Shown here: piece by piece, positions 33,901 to 43,525 of the stretch
Layout: every line of letters starts with the position of its first letter
Position numbering within the stretch: position 1 is the stretch's first letter
Assembly: GCA_910589415.1 (NCBI GenBank)
Contig: OU342631.1
Coordinates: 4,526,001-4,590,000, forward strand
DNA: 64,000 bases
Origin: Malachius bipustulatus
Taxonomy: Eukaryota; Arthropoda; Insecta; Coleoptera; Melyridae
Direction of reading: 5' to 3'
Notes under the pieces: model-generated
Told to the model about the DNA's origin: nothing
Database searches by the model: none
The model's input: only the letters and a program-made list of their open reading frames with translations
Position numbers and translations under genes: made by a program

Positions 33901-35657
33901 CGGAATCGGACTTTTCGGTGAAAATTCTTGGCCTTCAGTGGCAATCGGCTACTGATTCGTTTTCGTTCATGGTTAAGTCCATAGATTCACCTTGTACTAA
34001 GAGAAGCATTCTCTCAGAAGTCGCTAAGATCTATGACCCGTTGGGTTTCTTGTGCCCATTGACCTTTATGGCAAAACGAGTCATTCAACATTTGTGGTAT
34101 CTCGGGCTGGATTGGGATGAAGATCCACCAGCTGATGTTGTCGAAAAGTGGAATCGATATAAGTCCACTCTTCATGTTTTATCCAAGTTGACAATCCCTA
34201 GGTGCTTGGTTCCCGAAGGATCTTTCGTGTCGTGTCAACTGCACGCATTTTGTGATGCGTCGACTGCAGGTTATGCGGGTGTGGTGTATTATCGTTTCGA
34301 GGACGCCGATGGCAATGTGCAGGTTCGTTTCGTTACTGCCAAGTCTCGTGTTGCTCCGCTCAAACCACTCTCCGTTCCACGGCTGGAATTGTGTGCCGCA
34401 GTCTTACTATCAGATCTCGTTTCGTTCGTCCTTGAACAAGGTCCTCAATCCATTGTTGTTGATAAGGTTTTCGCTTGGAGTGACTCTTCGGTCGCTCTAT
34501 CCTGGATCAAGTCGTCTCCACATCGGTGGAAGACTTTTGTTTCGAATCGTGTCGTCCACATTCAGGATCGAATTCCTCCGGATTGTTGGAATCATGTACG
34601 TTCAGGTGACAACCCAGCGGACGTCGCGTCTCGGGGCTTGTTACCAGAGGAGTTAGTCGGGGCTTCCGCATGGTGGGCGGGGCCTGAATTCCTCAGATTG
34701 CCGCTGGAATCTTGGCCAGCACTCTTTCCCATTGCTCCCACTTCTGATGTTGAACTGGAGAAAAGGAATATTGTTTTGTTCGCTACGATAGAGATTTCGG
34801 ATGTCGATGTTTTGTTGAAAAGATTTTCTTCTTTGAGGAAAATTCAGGGTATTATCGCTCGTTGTTTTCGTTTCACTAACAATTGTCGTGCTGTCAATAG
34901 GACCACTGGTGCATTGAGTGTCTCTGAGTTGCATGCTGCTCTCATGCACATTGTTAGAATTGTTCAATCTTCGGTCTTCTCTTCGGAATTGGAGAAAATT
35001 CGCTCTGGTAAACCATGTGCCAAGTACTTGCAGTCATTGTCGCCCTTTATTGATGATTTCGGTATTTTGCGAGTCGGGGGTCGACTGTTGCATTCGGGTT
35101 TAGCATTCGACGCTAAATATCCCGCATTGTTGCCAGGAAGGCATAGGTTGGTTGAACTTTTGATTGATCAGATACATCGAGGTAATTTGCACCCAGGAGT
35201 GAACACTACTCATTATCTCCTTCAACAAAATTTTTGGATCCTGTCTGCTCGTAGGGTCATTCGTAGTTATTTGTCGAAATGCAATCGTTGCTTTCGCACT
35301 CGTCCGCTCTCGTTGGAACCTCCCATGGGGAATTTATCTGTCGCTCGTGTCTCCCAATTGAAGCCCTTTAGTTGTGTCGGGGTCGATTATGGGGGACCCT
35401 TTCCTATTGTCTTGTCGAGGTATAGGGGTGTCAAAACTTCTAAAGCCTATTTATGTTTGTTTGTATGTTTCGCGACTCGCGCGATTCATCTCGAAATCGC
35501 TTCTGATTTATCGTCAGAGACTTTCCTAGCAGCTCTAGGAAGAATTGTTTCTTTGCACCCTGATGCGGATGGTGTCGCCAGGGTTGCCTCGGTTCGTACG
35601 ACCAAAGGTCTTCGTAGACGACCTCTGGTCAAACTTTGCCCGTTACCTAACCAGTAA
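30984..35657 (+). CDS. BEL/Pao gag-pol polyprotein with internal integrase deletion
   Basis: One frame of 1557 codons. I chose the ATG at 30984 (MSNTLVGANAS); the frame is open slightly upstream but has no earlier ATG. Domains in order: gag with a PRIGIPTFDG block (residue ~142); zinc knuckles CFHCNGEHPISNC (~360), CLNCFGPSHLVKQC (~393) and CKECAGRHH (~412); aspartic protease LIDSGSQSSFI (~492); reverse transcriptase with FDASAK (~791), FTCDIRQMY (~831) and active-site YVDD (~912); RNase H with FCDASTAGYAG (~1087), WSDSSVALSWI (~1164) and NPADVASRG (~1209); integrase zinc finger HPGVNTTHYLL...CNRC (~1401); first catalytic Asp in VGVDYGGPF (~1464). After FLAALGRIVS (~1522) the frame jumps straight to the usual C-terminal segment HPDADGVARVASVRT. 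The second Asp and the Glu of the DDE triad, and roughly 250-300 residues, are missing. Length is accordingly below the family's usual ~1800. Confidence 0.93.
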   Translation: MSNTLVGANASVSKFLTRLNSILTVVSAPIDEKSRFIVLAACDSASDLYNQVQEVDRNILITVESADKSALVVDVSSEIWKSYSGLLIEVDSVYFQIRAVQLSLESTQDTVVKSRHGSSESLNSRQSGAPALPPSASSHVKLPRIGIPTFDGSLRMWSVYYDLFRTLIHSNDSLAPIEKFQYLVSTLSKEPLTLVKHLPLTDDNYVIAFDTLVQRYQNERVLATCYWQAICNAPKITDSDSSQSLRELLNTFSENITALGQVSGVSLWDFTLFNWLLQKLDNATRKRFELQFASEEFPSYQDLHKFLSSQCRALESSLGNDLSPSAVVGKRSSVKSGGKVESRNSHAFLSTSSASSSKQSCFHCNGEHPISNCRSFLKLDPRKRFEAVKAARLCLNCFGPSHLVKQCPSSHSCKECAGRHHSLLHFVKLSNSDGAASHRVEPPPVASTVAMSSLPSFQDVRSRSRSNTTVLLATACIEVQDKWGNYQVVRSLIDSGSQSSFITDRCRKRLGLHLNRSSTPISCLGHVTLGSAQGSSDCIIRPVGVPSPTFKVSTLVLPNICGKLPSVDISPSKALDNLKLADPNWYTPGSVDVLLGADIFPNIVHGGYLSGSDNCPAAMNTTFGWVLLGTISSKVAGEVQACFASVDSTLEETLKAFWRVEEVPSVEVCSNEEQEAESLFVESHYREESGRFGVLLPFKDSKELPIFNDSLNVADRRLLALERRLSRLTHIRDMYVEFMKDYLEAGHMSLVPLESESANSYYIPHHCVFKDPGVSMSSDVSSLAPVSSKIRVVFDASAKASNNLSLNDTLLIGPKLQNDITSVLLRFRENKFVFTCDIRQMYRQILVGDSHRQYQLIRWRFSEKDPIRSYKLNTVTYGVSSSPYLAIRCLLQLAQENSEKFPLASKAIRLGLYVDDFAIGANQIEETLELRNQLISLLQLGQFELRKWSANNPQLLQDLPVEHCQQQSSNFDSESDFSVKILGLQWQSATDSFSFMVKSIDSPCTKRSILSEVAKIYDPLGFLCPLTFMAKRVIQHLWYLGLDWDEDPPADVVEKWNRYKSTLHVLSKLTIPRCLVPEGSFVSCQLHAFCDASTAGYAGVVYYRFEDADGNVQVRFVTAKSRVAPLKPLSVPRLELCAAVLLSDLVSFVLEQGPQSIVVDKVFAWSDSSVALSWIKSSPHRWKTFVSNRVVHIQDRIPPDCWNHVRSGDNPADVASRGLLPEELVGASAWWAGPEFLRLPLESWPALFPIAPTSDVELEKRNIVLFATIEISDVDVLLKRFSSLRKIQGIIARCFRFTNNCRAVNRTTGALSVSELHAALMHIVRIVQSSVFSSELEKIRSGKPCAKYLQSLSPFIDDFGILRVGGRLLHSGLAFDAKYPALLPGRHRLVELLIDQIHRGNLHPGVNTTHYLLQQNFWILSARRVIRSYLSKCNRCFRTRPLSLEPPMGNLSVARVSQLKPFSCVGVDYGGPFPIVLSRYRGVKTSKAYLCLFVCFATRAIHLEIASDLSSETFLAALGRIVSLHPDADGVARVASVRTTKGLRRRPLVKLCPLPNQ

Positions 35658-35800
35658 CGGACTCAGGGAATTTCGTCCCTGACTTGTCGTTTCGTTTCGT
35701 TTCGTTTTTGTTATTGTCGTTAGTTTCGTTTTCGTTAGTTTCGCTTTTGGTTCAATTTTCTGATAGCGGAAAATTCCTCCGGTAATTTTGGTGGGCGGTA
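35658..35800 (+). other. BEL element 3' UTR and polypurine-tract region
   Basis: Between the stop codon and the 3' LTR. It contains a small hairpin CAGGGA/TCCCTG at about 35665-35682, a (TTTCG)n run at about 35690-35707, and a weakly purine-rich GGTGGGCGG just before the LTR that would act as the polypurine tract. Confidence 0.6.
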
Positions 35801-36370
35801 TGTTACGTCCTTGGTGAATAATCGATTCGTATTCTCTAAGACACCACCGTTTCCTACCCCTTCCTATCCCTTTACACATCGGGACGAAGGAAAAGGACAC
35901 CTGACCGGACAGGACCACACATAGAGAGGAGAGTCGAGGTTTAACATCGAGAGAGAAAAGAACTCGACAGAGTGCCGTTCGTACCAGACTCGTCGATGCT
36001 GGTGTTACGAGAACGGGATACCTAGTTCCTTAATGAAATAAGGAAGCGGTATAAAGTAGTGGAACAATCGTGGGTACCTACATAGTGAAGCAGAGTGAAC
36101 AATAATAATAGTTACAACATCTCGCAAATTAAAACAAGTGCCCCTTTAGTCGGACAAGACACAAGGTCAGTAATTTCGATAATTATTATTAATAATTGTG
36201 TTCCTGTCAATCATTGGCAATTACAGCCTGGTCCTTCCCTAAATTTTGATCCTGTCATCCGTGGCGATTCGTTATTACCATCGCGGCATCGAGCCGCATT
36301 AATTTAGCCCCCTTTCAGGATCGAATCGCGTCGTTAATATTTCGTGTTGCTCTTTGACGCGGAGTTAACA
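35801..36370 (+). repeat. BEL element 3' LTR
   Basis: 570 bp, no difference seen from 29666-30235 (constant offset 6135). Its TATA box is at 36050-36055. Confidence 0.95.
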
Positions 36371-36375
36371 AATCA
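36371..36375. repeat. Target site duplication of the BEL element, right (AATCA)
   Basis: Exact AATCA immediately after the 3' LTR, matched by 29661-29665. Confidence 0.92.
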
Positions 36376-38464
36376 CATGCCGGGTTTTATAATAATTATT
36401 GAAAATTCACCTTGACATTTTTGTAATAACTATTTTTGTCTCGTTATTTAACTTTACTTATCACATTTTTTGTACTAAGCAGATGATTTCTTCTTTAAAT
36501 TGTATTTTTTGACGTCTTATTTATCTCTTACCTTCCTGTTAACTCAGCTCACGATTTGTTATTAATTTATTTGTAGTTGTAATTTTATTATTGTGCTCCT
36601 GTTCCGCTGATACTAACAGCCTGGTAAGTTTTTTGTAAATCATAGAAATAAAATTTGTATGCAATAGTTAATTATAGTCTTATAATAATTGGAAGTCCAT
36701 TCTAGCACCGACGATCTAAAGTACCAGCCAGAAATTAACACCACATGCAAGTAGTCTAAACCTGTCTATAAAAAATCATCATAATTTTTATTTATATAAA
36801 AGGAAGACAAAAAACAGTATAGCCTAAAGTGTTATTCTTCTGTCTCTATTCTTCTCAAATTTTTAATGTTCATTGTACTTTTAAGAATAATTACTCAAAT
36901 GATGCATGTGGTAGTGCCGAGCTGGACTTTTTTATCAAAGGCAAAAACAATGTTTTTCGTGTATTTCAGAATAACACTCAGAATAACAGTTAATTAATCA
37001 CCCGCAGGTTCATCGTGCCCAAGCCACCGCGTAAAGAATCTTTAATAATAGGAAACAAAAGCAAAGGTTCATTTTAATACGAACCGTCCCACAAAAATAC
37101 AATTGGTTGAAACAAATATGACAAAATCGTGGGGTGATTATAATAATTAATTTATATTGTTTAAGATTAGATCATTATTTTATTTTTTTATTTTCCAGTG
37201 TCATAAATTATTCAATATTAGCTGAAAGCTGTTAATTTTAAAATATAACAGAATTTATAAGCGGCAACCTTGTTTGACTTTGACCCACATCAATTCATTA
37301 TTAATATATGAATAAACGTCAAAATATGTAGAATTCGTAGAATTTTTAAAGCTTTGAGTCATTTTCCATCCCTACCTATTCTGATATTTTGGAGGATATT
37401 ATTATTAAGTTACGTCGAAATTAATTTCTGTCTGTCAGTAAACGCGTTAATAATAGTCCAGTCCCTAGTTTCGAACAAATTTACATAATATTCCGACATA
37501 TGTGAAGTAAAATGTTAATAAATGTAACGTCCAGATCGTCCTGTTTCTCCGTGACAGGAGTTCTTCCCGGGAGTGTTAATTCATCAAGTTCTTGATAATA
37601 ACCAGGACAATATGCGCATCTCTTGCAGTAGGTCACGTTTCGTCCATGCGTCCAAGGGAGGAACTCATCAGCTTCCCATCCCTCCACTCAGGGATTGCTC
37701 CCACCGCTGTCGGGGAATGATGACTAATTCCTGCTACGAGACTCCCATACCTATCCTCTCTGTGTTGCCGTTTGTGTTGAATTTCCCTCCTCGTAGCGCT
37801 TAAGTATAACAACGTACCTATATTATAATATTCCACCTATATCGACTGACGTGTTATGTATGACAGACACATGACTCCGTCGCAATTTCCCGGAGGAAAT
37901 ACAGTAGGTCTCTGAAACGCGACCACTTGTTCCTCTCTGCAACAACATCCGTCCCTAAGCGGCTTTATTCTGTGTTGCAAGCAAGTAATCCCATCTCGAT
38001 CCCCTTCGAAGGTCGGGAACCTATCAGACAGATGCTGAGCGAGGCGATATTGCCACGTTAGGAATTACTAAGACTTTCTACTACAATAGATGATTGCTCC
38101 CTGGTAGCTACTAAGATGACAAGATCTGGCAACAGGGTTAGCAAAGATTTTCATTCAAGGCAGAATTTCCGCTACCTAAACAAGCAAACCATGATTAGTT
38201 TGCAAAGTCGACGTTAAATTAAACCGCCTTGACCTGTCATGCGACTATTCAAATTCAAGTTCCAACACAAGAATTCATGAATGATATTGTAGGTAATTAC
38301 TATACATAACCAGCAAATTCGTGTTTTAAAAGAAAATATCCACAATAACGACAGAGGGAAGTACTCTTCAAAAAGTTGAAATAATATAAAGCTGAAGATA
38401 TACGTAGGAAGAGAAGTTGTTATGTTAAACGAGGACTTGAGAATTCAGTGTCGAGACAGGAGAG
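36376..38464. other. Non-coding stretch right of the BEL element
   Basis: AT-rich to about 37500, then a patch of balanced composition at 37520-37960 with overlapping short frames on both strands and no recognised domain. Confidence 0.5.
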
Positions 38465-38937
38465 TTGAAGACTGATTTTCAACTAACCGATCTTTATTTA
38501 ACTGGTGAAGTTGAAGTGGATTCAAAGTTGCTAGGAGTACAAGCACTCTATGTTAACTTCCTTCTTGTGGAAGACGGGAGCATAAACAAGGAAGGACCAC
38601 GCCCGGAAGGCGGCGTCCCCATGTCCCTTTGCAACGAAGCTGCACTTAATGTTCCAAGTTCGTCACTACTTCACTGGGAACTCCCTCAAGTTCTTAAAGA
38701 CTTGGCTCGTTTATCTGATCGGAAATTGAAAATGTCCAAAGCGGACGCCGTTGACGTATTCTAGCACATAGCGGTCTCACACTGTCCATCGACAAATCCA
38801 TATGTCAATATATTCAAGCAGTAAAATCGAGTTTTACTCTGGAAAAGTATAAGGAAATAGTTCGTCGCGATAGGAGTTTTGATCAGAGAAAGGAAACATT
38901 CTTTCTCGAAATGCAGTTCTCCAAAGGAGCCAAATAA
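38465..38937 (+). pseudogene. Frameshifted protein-like relic, unknown family
   Basis: An open frame without an ATG start runs to a TAG at 38762-38764 and ends MSKADAVDVF. At the same point a second frame takes over: HSGLTLSIDKSICQYIQAVK, then a lysine/arginine/glutamate-rich stretch containing KYKEIVRRDRSFDQRKETFF, ending GAK and TAA (38935-38937). The two halves read like one roughly 155-residue soluble, charged protein broken by a single frameshift, with codon use unlike the surrounding AT-rich DNA. I recognise no domain. It could be part of a transposon ORF, since a LINE copy begins about 600 bp downstream, or a retrocopy of a host gene. Chance is not excluded. Confidence 0.35.
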
Positions 38938-39518
38938 AATTCAGGACAACACACTTGCTCTGCTAGCAATGGAGATGCGAAACTTTATTTTCGACAGAAA
39001 CATACATCGACAAACGTAGGCGAACAACTGTGACACTCCTCGAATGGGATATCGAGTCGAGATATCTAGCGACTCTCTAGTGGAGGTGAAGTTGCGGAGT
39101 TCAGCCGGATAAATTCAACGACAAGCAATAATGGAGTGTCTGTCTGTATATAGCAAAAAGTTTTGACAACGCTTTTATAAATCTCGTCTATCTTTCAGAA
39201 ATATAGTATGATATATTATGTATTGGGGGTACATTTAATACACAATAACTGATTGTATATTAAAATCGAAAATATCAATGACAATACTCTTCCAGCAACG
39301 AACGGATACTTGGGAAATAAATATAGACGATGCACTAGATGTAATTTATTTCATATTTCATTCGCAGTTGATTTTTGTTTACGTACCTTTTAACTTGTAT
39401 TAGAAAAAAGTGACTATTGAAGATATGATTCTCCGTCGAGTATAGATTAGAACATAGCTTTTTTACACACAATAATTATGTTAAGTTACCATTTGCCGTT
39501 CAACGAAACTAGTAATAT
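38938..39518. other. Non-coding stretch
   Basis: Nothing recognised between the relic and the direct repeat at 39519. Confidence 0.5.
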
Positions 39519-39571
39519 GTCTTACCAATTTCTTTTGTAACATTTTACCCTTCAAAAGTGAAGTATGGAAG
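39519..39571. repeat. 53-bp direct repeat, left of LINE copy 2
   Basis: Starts GTCTTACCAATTTC and ends GTGAAGTATGGAAG; matches 41229-41281 with four differences over 53 bases. It lies immediately before the first recognisable LINE sequence. It may be an old long target duplication, or the 3' tail of a preceding copy. Confidence 0.8.
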
Positions 39572-41228
39572 TTAGGGATCGCCTCCAAGAGGGGATGACC
39601 GCAACAAGGAGTACTATTTGCCTTATTATGGACCCTCCTTGTTTCCTTTCCCTTTATGGAGAGTTGATCTCCAAGCATATGCACATGACCTTGTCATTCT
39701 GATTAAAGGAAGCTCTGAAGCGGCTTTATCTAAATCCGTCAAGAAGTTTTATAAATTACCTACCAGTCGTGCGAGAGGAACCAGATGTCTGTTAATCCTT
39801 GTACAACTGTGTTACCCTTGATACAAGGCTACTGTGGAACTCTCATCTGGAAAATATCATCCACGGAGCAAAGATCTCCTTATGAAGTTGTAAAAAGATC
39901 TGTGGAAGAATTTGGAGCATTGGTCAAAAAAAAATACACTGGCTATAATATGTAATGGTCATTAGACCAATGATCGCAAATGGCTGTGTAGCTTGGTGGT
40001 ACAAAGGCTTACAAGCTTTGGCCAAATGAAGATTTCAAGTTTAGAAAGACAAGTCTATCGGTTAGTTAAGTAATGAGCACCACACAGTCGGCAGCTATAG
40101 AAATCCTTCTAGACAATGTACCTACAGACTGTCACAGGTGGTACTTGGCTTCAACTTCTTGGCTTCAACACGTGGTTTGTGTCATGGAGCGGACCAGATT
40201 ACTGGACGACATTCTAAGTCACAATCTTCTGGGTATGCCCTCAGACATAATGCCATACACCACCATTATAATACTGCTTATAACGTCCTTCAAGCAGAGA
40301 CGAATGCAGACTCAAAGCAGACGTCACATGGTACACCGACGTCTCCAAGATACCAACGGAGTTGGATTCGGAGCATCTGAAGCCGTGTCGAGAAGAGTAT
40401 ACTTCTCGAGTCTGTGTCATCATACAACAGCATTTCAGGCAAATATATGCCATTGTACTTAGTGCACAGATGCTGGATGAAGTGCACTAAATGCGAAAAA
40501 CAATCAAAATGTTCTCACACAGCCAAGCGGCTTTCAAAGCCCTTCGTTGCATCCTTTCGTTGCAACTCCAAACTGGTATGAAACTGGCAAACAACACTAA
40601 ATGCAGTAGCTAAAAACAATCACTTGCCTCTTGTCTGGATTACTGGTCACTCCGGATTTGGAGAGAACGATCTCGCAAAGACTCTGGCCAGAAGGGGAAC
40701 TGAATCAAAATTTACAGGAGCAGAACAGGTTGTCGGCATATCTTCAAGATATGCATCGGCATATCTTGTCGCCAAATAAACAGCTGGGCAGAGAATAAAG
40801 TGAAGTACTGCAGTACTGGCAATATCTACTCGCGGATTGGCTCATTTTAAAAGCCCCATTGAAGGATCATCGAAGACCAGAGAAAAGAAATTACTGGAGT
40901 TCAAAAGGACAGACCTTAGGCCCTAATAGGCCTATAAACAGGACACTATAAAGTGAACCACCGCACTTACACAGGATGGGTTTAGCCGGTAATTCAGAAT
41001 GTCACATATGTTATGTTTAAAGGATGAAGAAACGCGTTCTATGTAACTGCCCCGCTCTGGGAGGAACCAGACACTCAACATTCGGAAGGAAACATCATTC
41101 TCTAATAAGAGACCTGATTACATTCTCACCTTTTAAGGCCATCGACTTCTTAAAGAGAGGTAGCCTGCTGGAATGGAACACCCTTAGGTGTGAGCCACAA
41201 TAGACCAACTCATTTGTTTTACCACTAA
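39572..41228 (+). pseudogene. LINE copy 2 (C-terminal RT, RNase H and 3' UTR), decayed
   Basis: 5'-truncated copy of the same LINE family as 29017-29270. From about 39588 it reads RG-stop-PQQGVLFALLWTLL, the (R)GCPQGGVLSP motif of reverse transcriptase with Cys changed to stop. Then LQAYAHDLVILIKG, the YADD active site with the first Asp changed to His. Further on come VIRPMIANG, WW and, after frameshifts, an RNase H relic (TDVS.., GVGFGASEA, TAFQANI, SQAAFKAL, WITGHSGFGEND). The end is CNCPALGGTRHSTFG, LLEW and the tail motif TAGGTGTGAGCCACAATAG (about 41188-41206). Multiple stops and frameshifts make it inactive. Order RT then RNase H places it among I/R1/LOA-type LINEs. Confidence 0.8.
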
Positions 41229-41281
41229 GTCTTACCAAATTCTTTTTTAAGATTTTACCCTTCAGAAGTGAAGTATGGAAG
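41229..41281. repeat. 53-bp direct repeat, right of LINE copy 2
   Basis: Starts GTCTTACCAAATTC and ends GTGAAGTATGGAAG, directly after the LINE 3' UTR; partner of 39519-39571. Confidence 0.8.
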
Positions 41282-42753
41282 ACTAGCTCATCTCTAAAAA
41301 TGTTCAAGACGATATTATACATAGATCTCTGACCATTTTTACATTTACCGGAATACCAAGTTAAATTATTCGATTCCTTCTCTCACTCCTGAATCCCACA
41401 GGCCCACAGAATAAATTTATCTTTCTTGAGTAAGATGATGGTTTATTGCACCCATAGTTAATCTGCATTTTGATTAGATGCAGTATTTCAAACGCAAGAT
41501 TTTGAAATGGTCTTTTCACCATTGTCATTCACTACTGGTACACGGCACCAATATAATTTATGTTGATGATTATCCCACTCTTACTCGAAAGCACCATTCT
41601 TTCTCGTGTAGTGTATTTCAAAATGACTAGGTAATGATCGCGAAATAATCATCGCGCAGACTATTTACGGAAGTTGTTTATAAAAAACAATTTTAACAGA
41701 TTTACAAAGAAGTGCTGGTTAACTTACGAAGATACTGAGAAACAACATTCCCTGTTGACAGCCTATTTTATGTGTAATTTAGATATAGAAAGTGTATACA
41801 AAATTAATTCCATCTCTGCCCCCACCGGGAAGCGGTTACGATATTTTTACGAGTCAGCATCCTATAAGGCTCTTCTTTAAGCATTTAATTCAATCCTCTT
41901 AGATATCACCTATTACGAGTTTTGGATTGCGGATGCGAAATGCAACTGAAATTACATTACGCAATTTAAATACATCTTTCCAGTTCCTAGCAACTTTAAT
42001 AAATGGAAATCGGGATGATGGTAATCAAGGATGCTGTTATTGGAAAGCTTACACGCTGTCCTAGTCTACGACGCGTCTGGGCACATCTAGTTTAAATGCT
42101 AATTGGTATAGGTGGAGTTTAATGCAATCAAGCGAATCGTCTGTACGAACCCACTAAACGCTTGTATTCATCGAATTGCACTAACTTAACAAGGAACCAG
42201 AATTAGCAACTATTGCTAATCAGGAATAAATAGCTTGCTAGACAAACTCCAATTATGATTATTTCGATTGTATCGAAAATAAACTGATAAGATAGTAGGT
42301 ATCCAATATAGACTAATTTAACTTTGTTATTTAGAGCTAACTAACTGAAGATCTGCTGTCCATCCCTCACTAATAGACATCATAGGTTTGAGATTAACTC
42401 GAACCGAACGAGAAGGCGTAGCGATCTCTAGGGAGAATTGCAGGTGTAGAAAAGGGGCATCAACAGCAATTAGCGAAACTCCATCATCCTATCACTCCGG
42501 GGAACACACACCCCACTGAGATAACGATTCCCTTACTATTAATGAGCGAATGGAAGACGTTCTAGCGTAGCTTGAACTTGTTTCCCTCAAAAAATTATTC
42601 AATATTCCCACGTTCCTATTTTTTTTTTCATTTCGTGAGGACATAAATATGATAATTTGTTCCAAGGCGGTGAACAATAATTGCTATCCATTTCCTGAGA
42701 ATGAGCTTTTTTGATATGCTTTCTGATATTGCTTTTGGGAAATTAAAGTCTGC
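41282..42753. other. Non-coding stretch
   Basis: No gene or repeat recognised; short frames only. Confidence 0.5.
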
Positions 42754-42762
42754 GTCTATTAT

Positions 42763-42884
42763 TTCTATGTCTGTCACGTAATCTTGGGAATTAATCTACG
42801 GCTCCGAGATTTGACCTCGGTTAAGTTCAAGGGATTAGCCTGTCGCCTTTACGACTACCCCCTTAGTTCTCTTCGGATAGCCAA
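42763..42884 (-). mobile_element. tRNA-derived SINE (122 bp) with 9-bp target duplication
   Basis: Flanked by an exact direct repeat GTCTATTAT (42754-42762 and 42885-42893). On the minus strand it contains GGGGGTAGTCGTAAAGGCG, like the A-box/D-arm of a Leu/Ser-class tRNA. A clean T-arm follows: CCGAG, loop GTCAAAT, CTCGG, then AGCCGTAG. The B box (GGTCAAATCTC) differs from consensus by a missing T. The body extends about 20 bases on either side of the tRNA-like part, and there is no long A tail. The precise target duplication shows it arrived by retroposition, so it is not a functional tRNA gene. The Leu/Ser parentage is my inference. Confidence 0.75.
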
Positions 42885-43079
42885 GTCTATTATGACTGTG
42901 AGAATATGAGGACACCCTAATATCTATTTCAGTAAGTCCGTCATTTAACTTAATTAAAAGAGATATATATGATGACGAATTATAAAGGAAAGTAATTCGC
43001 GAATAAAGAAAGATGGAGTATAGGAAAATTAAATTATGTTGATATTAATCGTTTCAAGTAGCAGCAGCAGCTGTTTATA

Positions 43080-43313
43080 ATGCGAAAATCCATGGCAATG
43101 CAGGGTGAAATTTATTCTATCGTAACATATTTAGCAGCAGTAGGGAGAAGGAAAAGTAACGAAGTAGTCAGTGATCTACGATTATTATGCAAAAATATTT
43201 TTTTAACATCTCATGAAATGTATTCTTGGTCTAACTATCTATTTGAAGGTATTAGTTTTCAAGCTAATCCAACAACGGGACAAATTAATTACATTGATGA
43301 ATCTTTTTCTTAA
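43080..43313 (+). other. 77-codon open frame, unrecognised
   Basis: ATG-initiated frame starting MRKSMAMQGEIYSIVTYL and ending INYIDESFS. Composition is mixed and protein-like, but no domain is recognised and there is no clear promoter, splice or polyadenylation context. The next 3' feature is the second SINE on the opposite strand. Could be chance or a scrap of a foreign or transposon gene. Confidence 0.15.
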
Positions 43314-43444
43314 CTATGTAAGTCGCTACACTTTGTGCTCTACAGGTAGGTAATTTCTGGGCTTCGAGAACTAGCTCATCCTACCCAGACACATGTCTAT
43401 TATATAGCCTTATAATAGTTAAACAAAATCATCCCAGGCGAGAC

Positions 43445-43521
43445 TAGGAAGGATTCGAGCACAGTTGGTGGCAGCGCAACTTAGTCGCTTACACGTAAGT
43501 CACTGCGCTATACGGCCGGCT
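43445..43521 (-). mobile_element. tRNA-derived SINE (tRNA-like head)
   Basis: Read on minus: GGCCGTATAGCGCAGTGACT, then about 40 bases, then GTGCTCGAATCCTTCC. TAGCGCAGTG fits the Pol III A box and GCTCGAATCC the B box at tRNA-like spacing. The SINE body probably continues to lower coordinates (to about 43315), but no clean tail or target duplication was found. Imperfect arm pairing argues against a working tRNA gene. Confidence 0.6.
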
Positions 43522-43525
43522 TACA

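Larger units (their letters stand above)
29666..36370 (+). mobile_element. BEL/Pao LTR retrotransposon, complete structure, integrase-deleted
   Basis: A 6705-bp element: 570-bp LTRs (29666-30235, 35801-36370) that look identical base for base, a leader with PBS, one gag-pol frame, a short 3' UTR and the 3' LTR. It is flanked by a perfect 5-bp target duplication AATCA (29661-29665, 36371-36375), the size typical of BEL/Pao. Identical LTRs and an open frame of 1557 codons point to a recent insertion. The frame nevertheless lacks most of the integrase catalytic core, so this copy cannot integrate itself. It probably depended on integrase from an intact relative packaged with its RNA. The element lies in what I infer to be CadN intron sequence, on the strand opposite to CadN. 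Confidence 0.95.
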
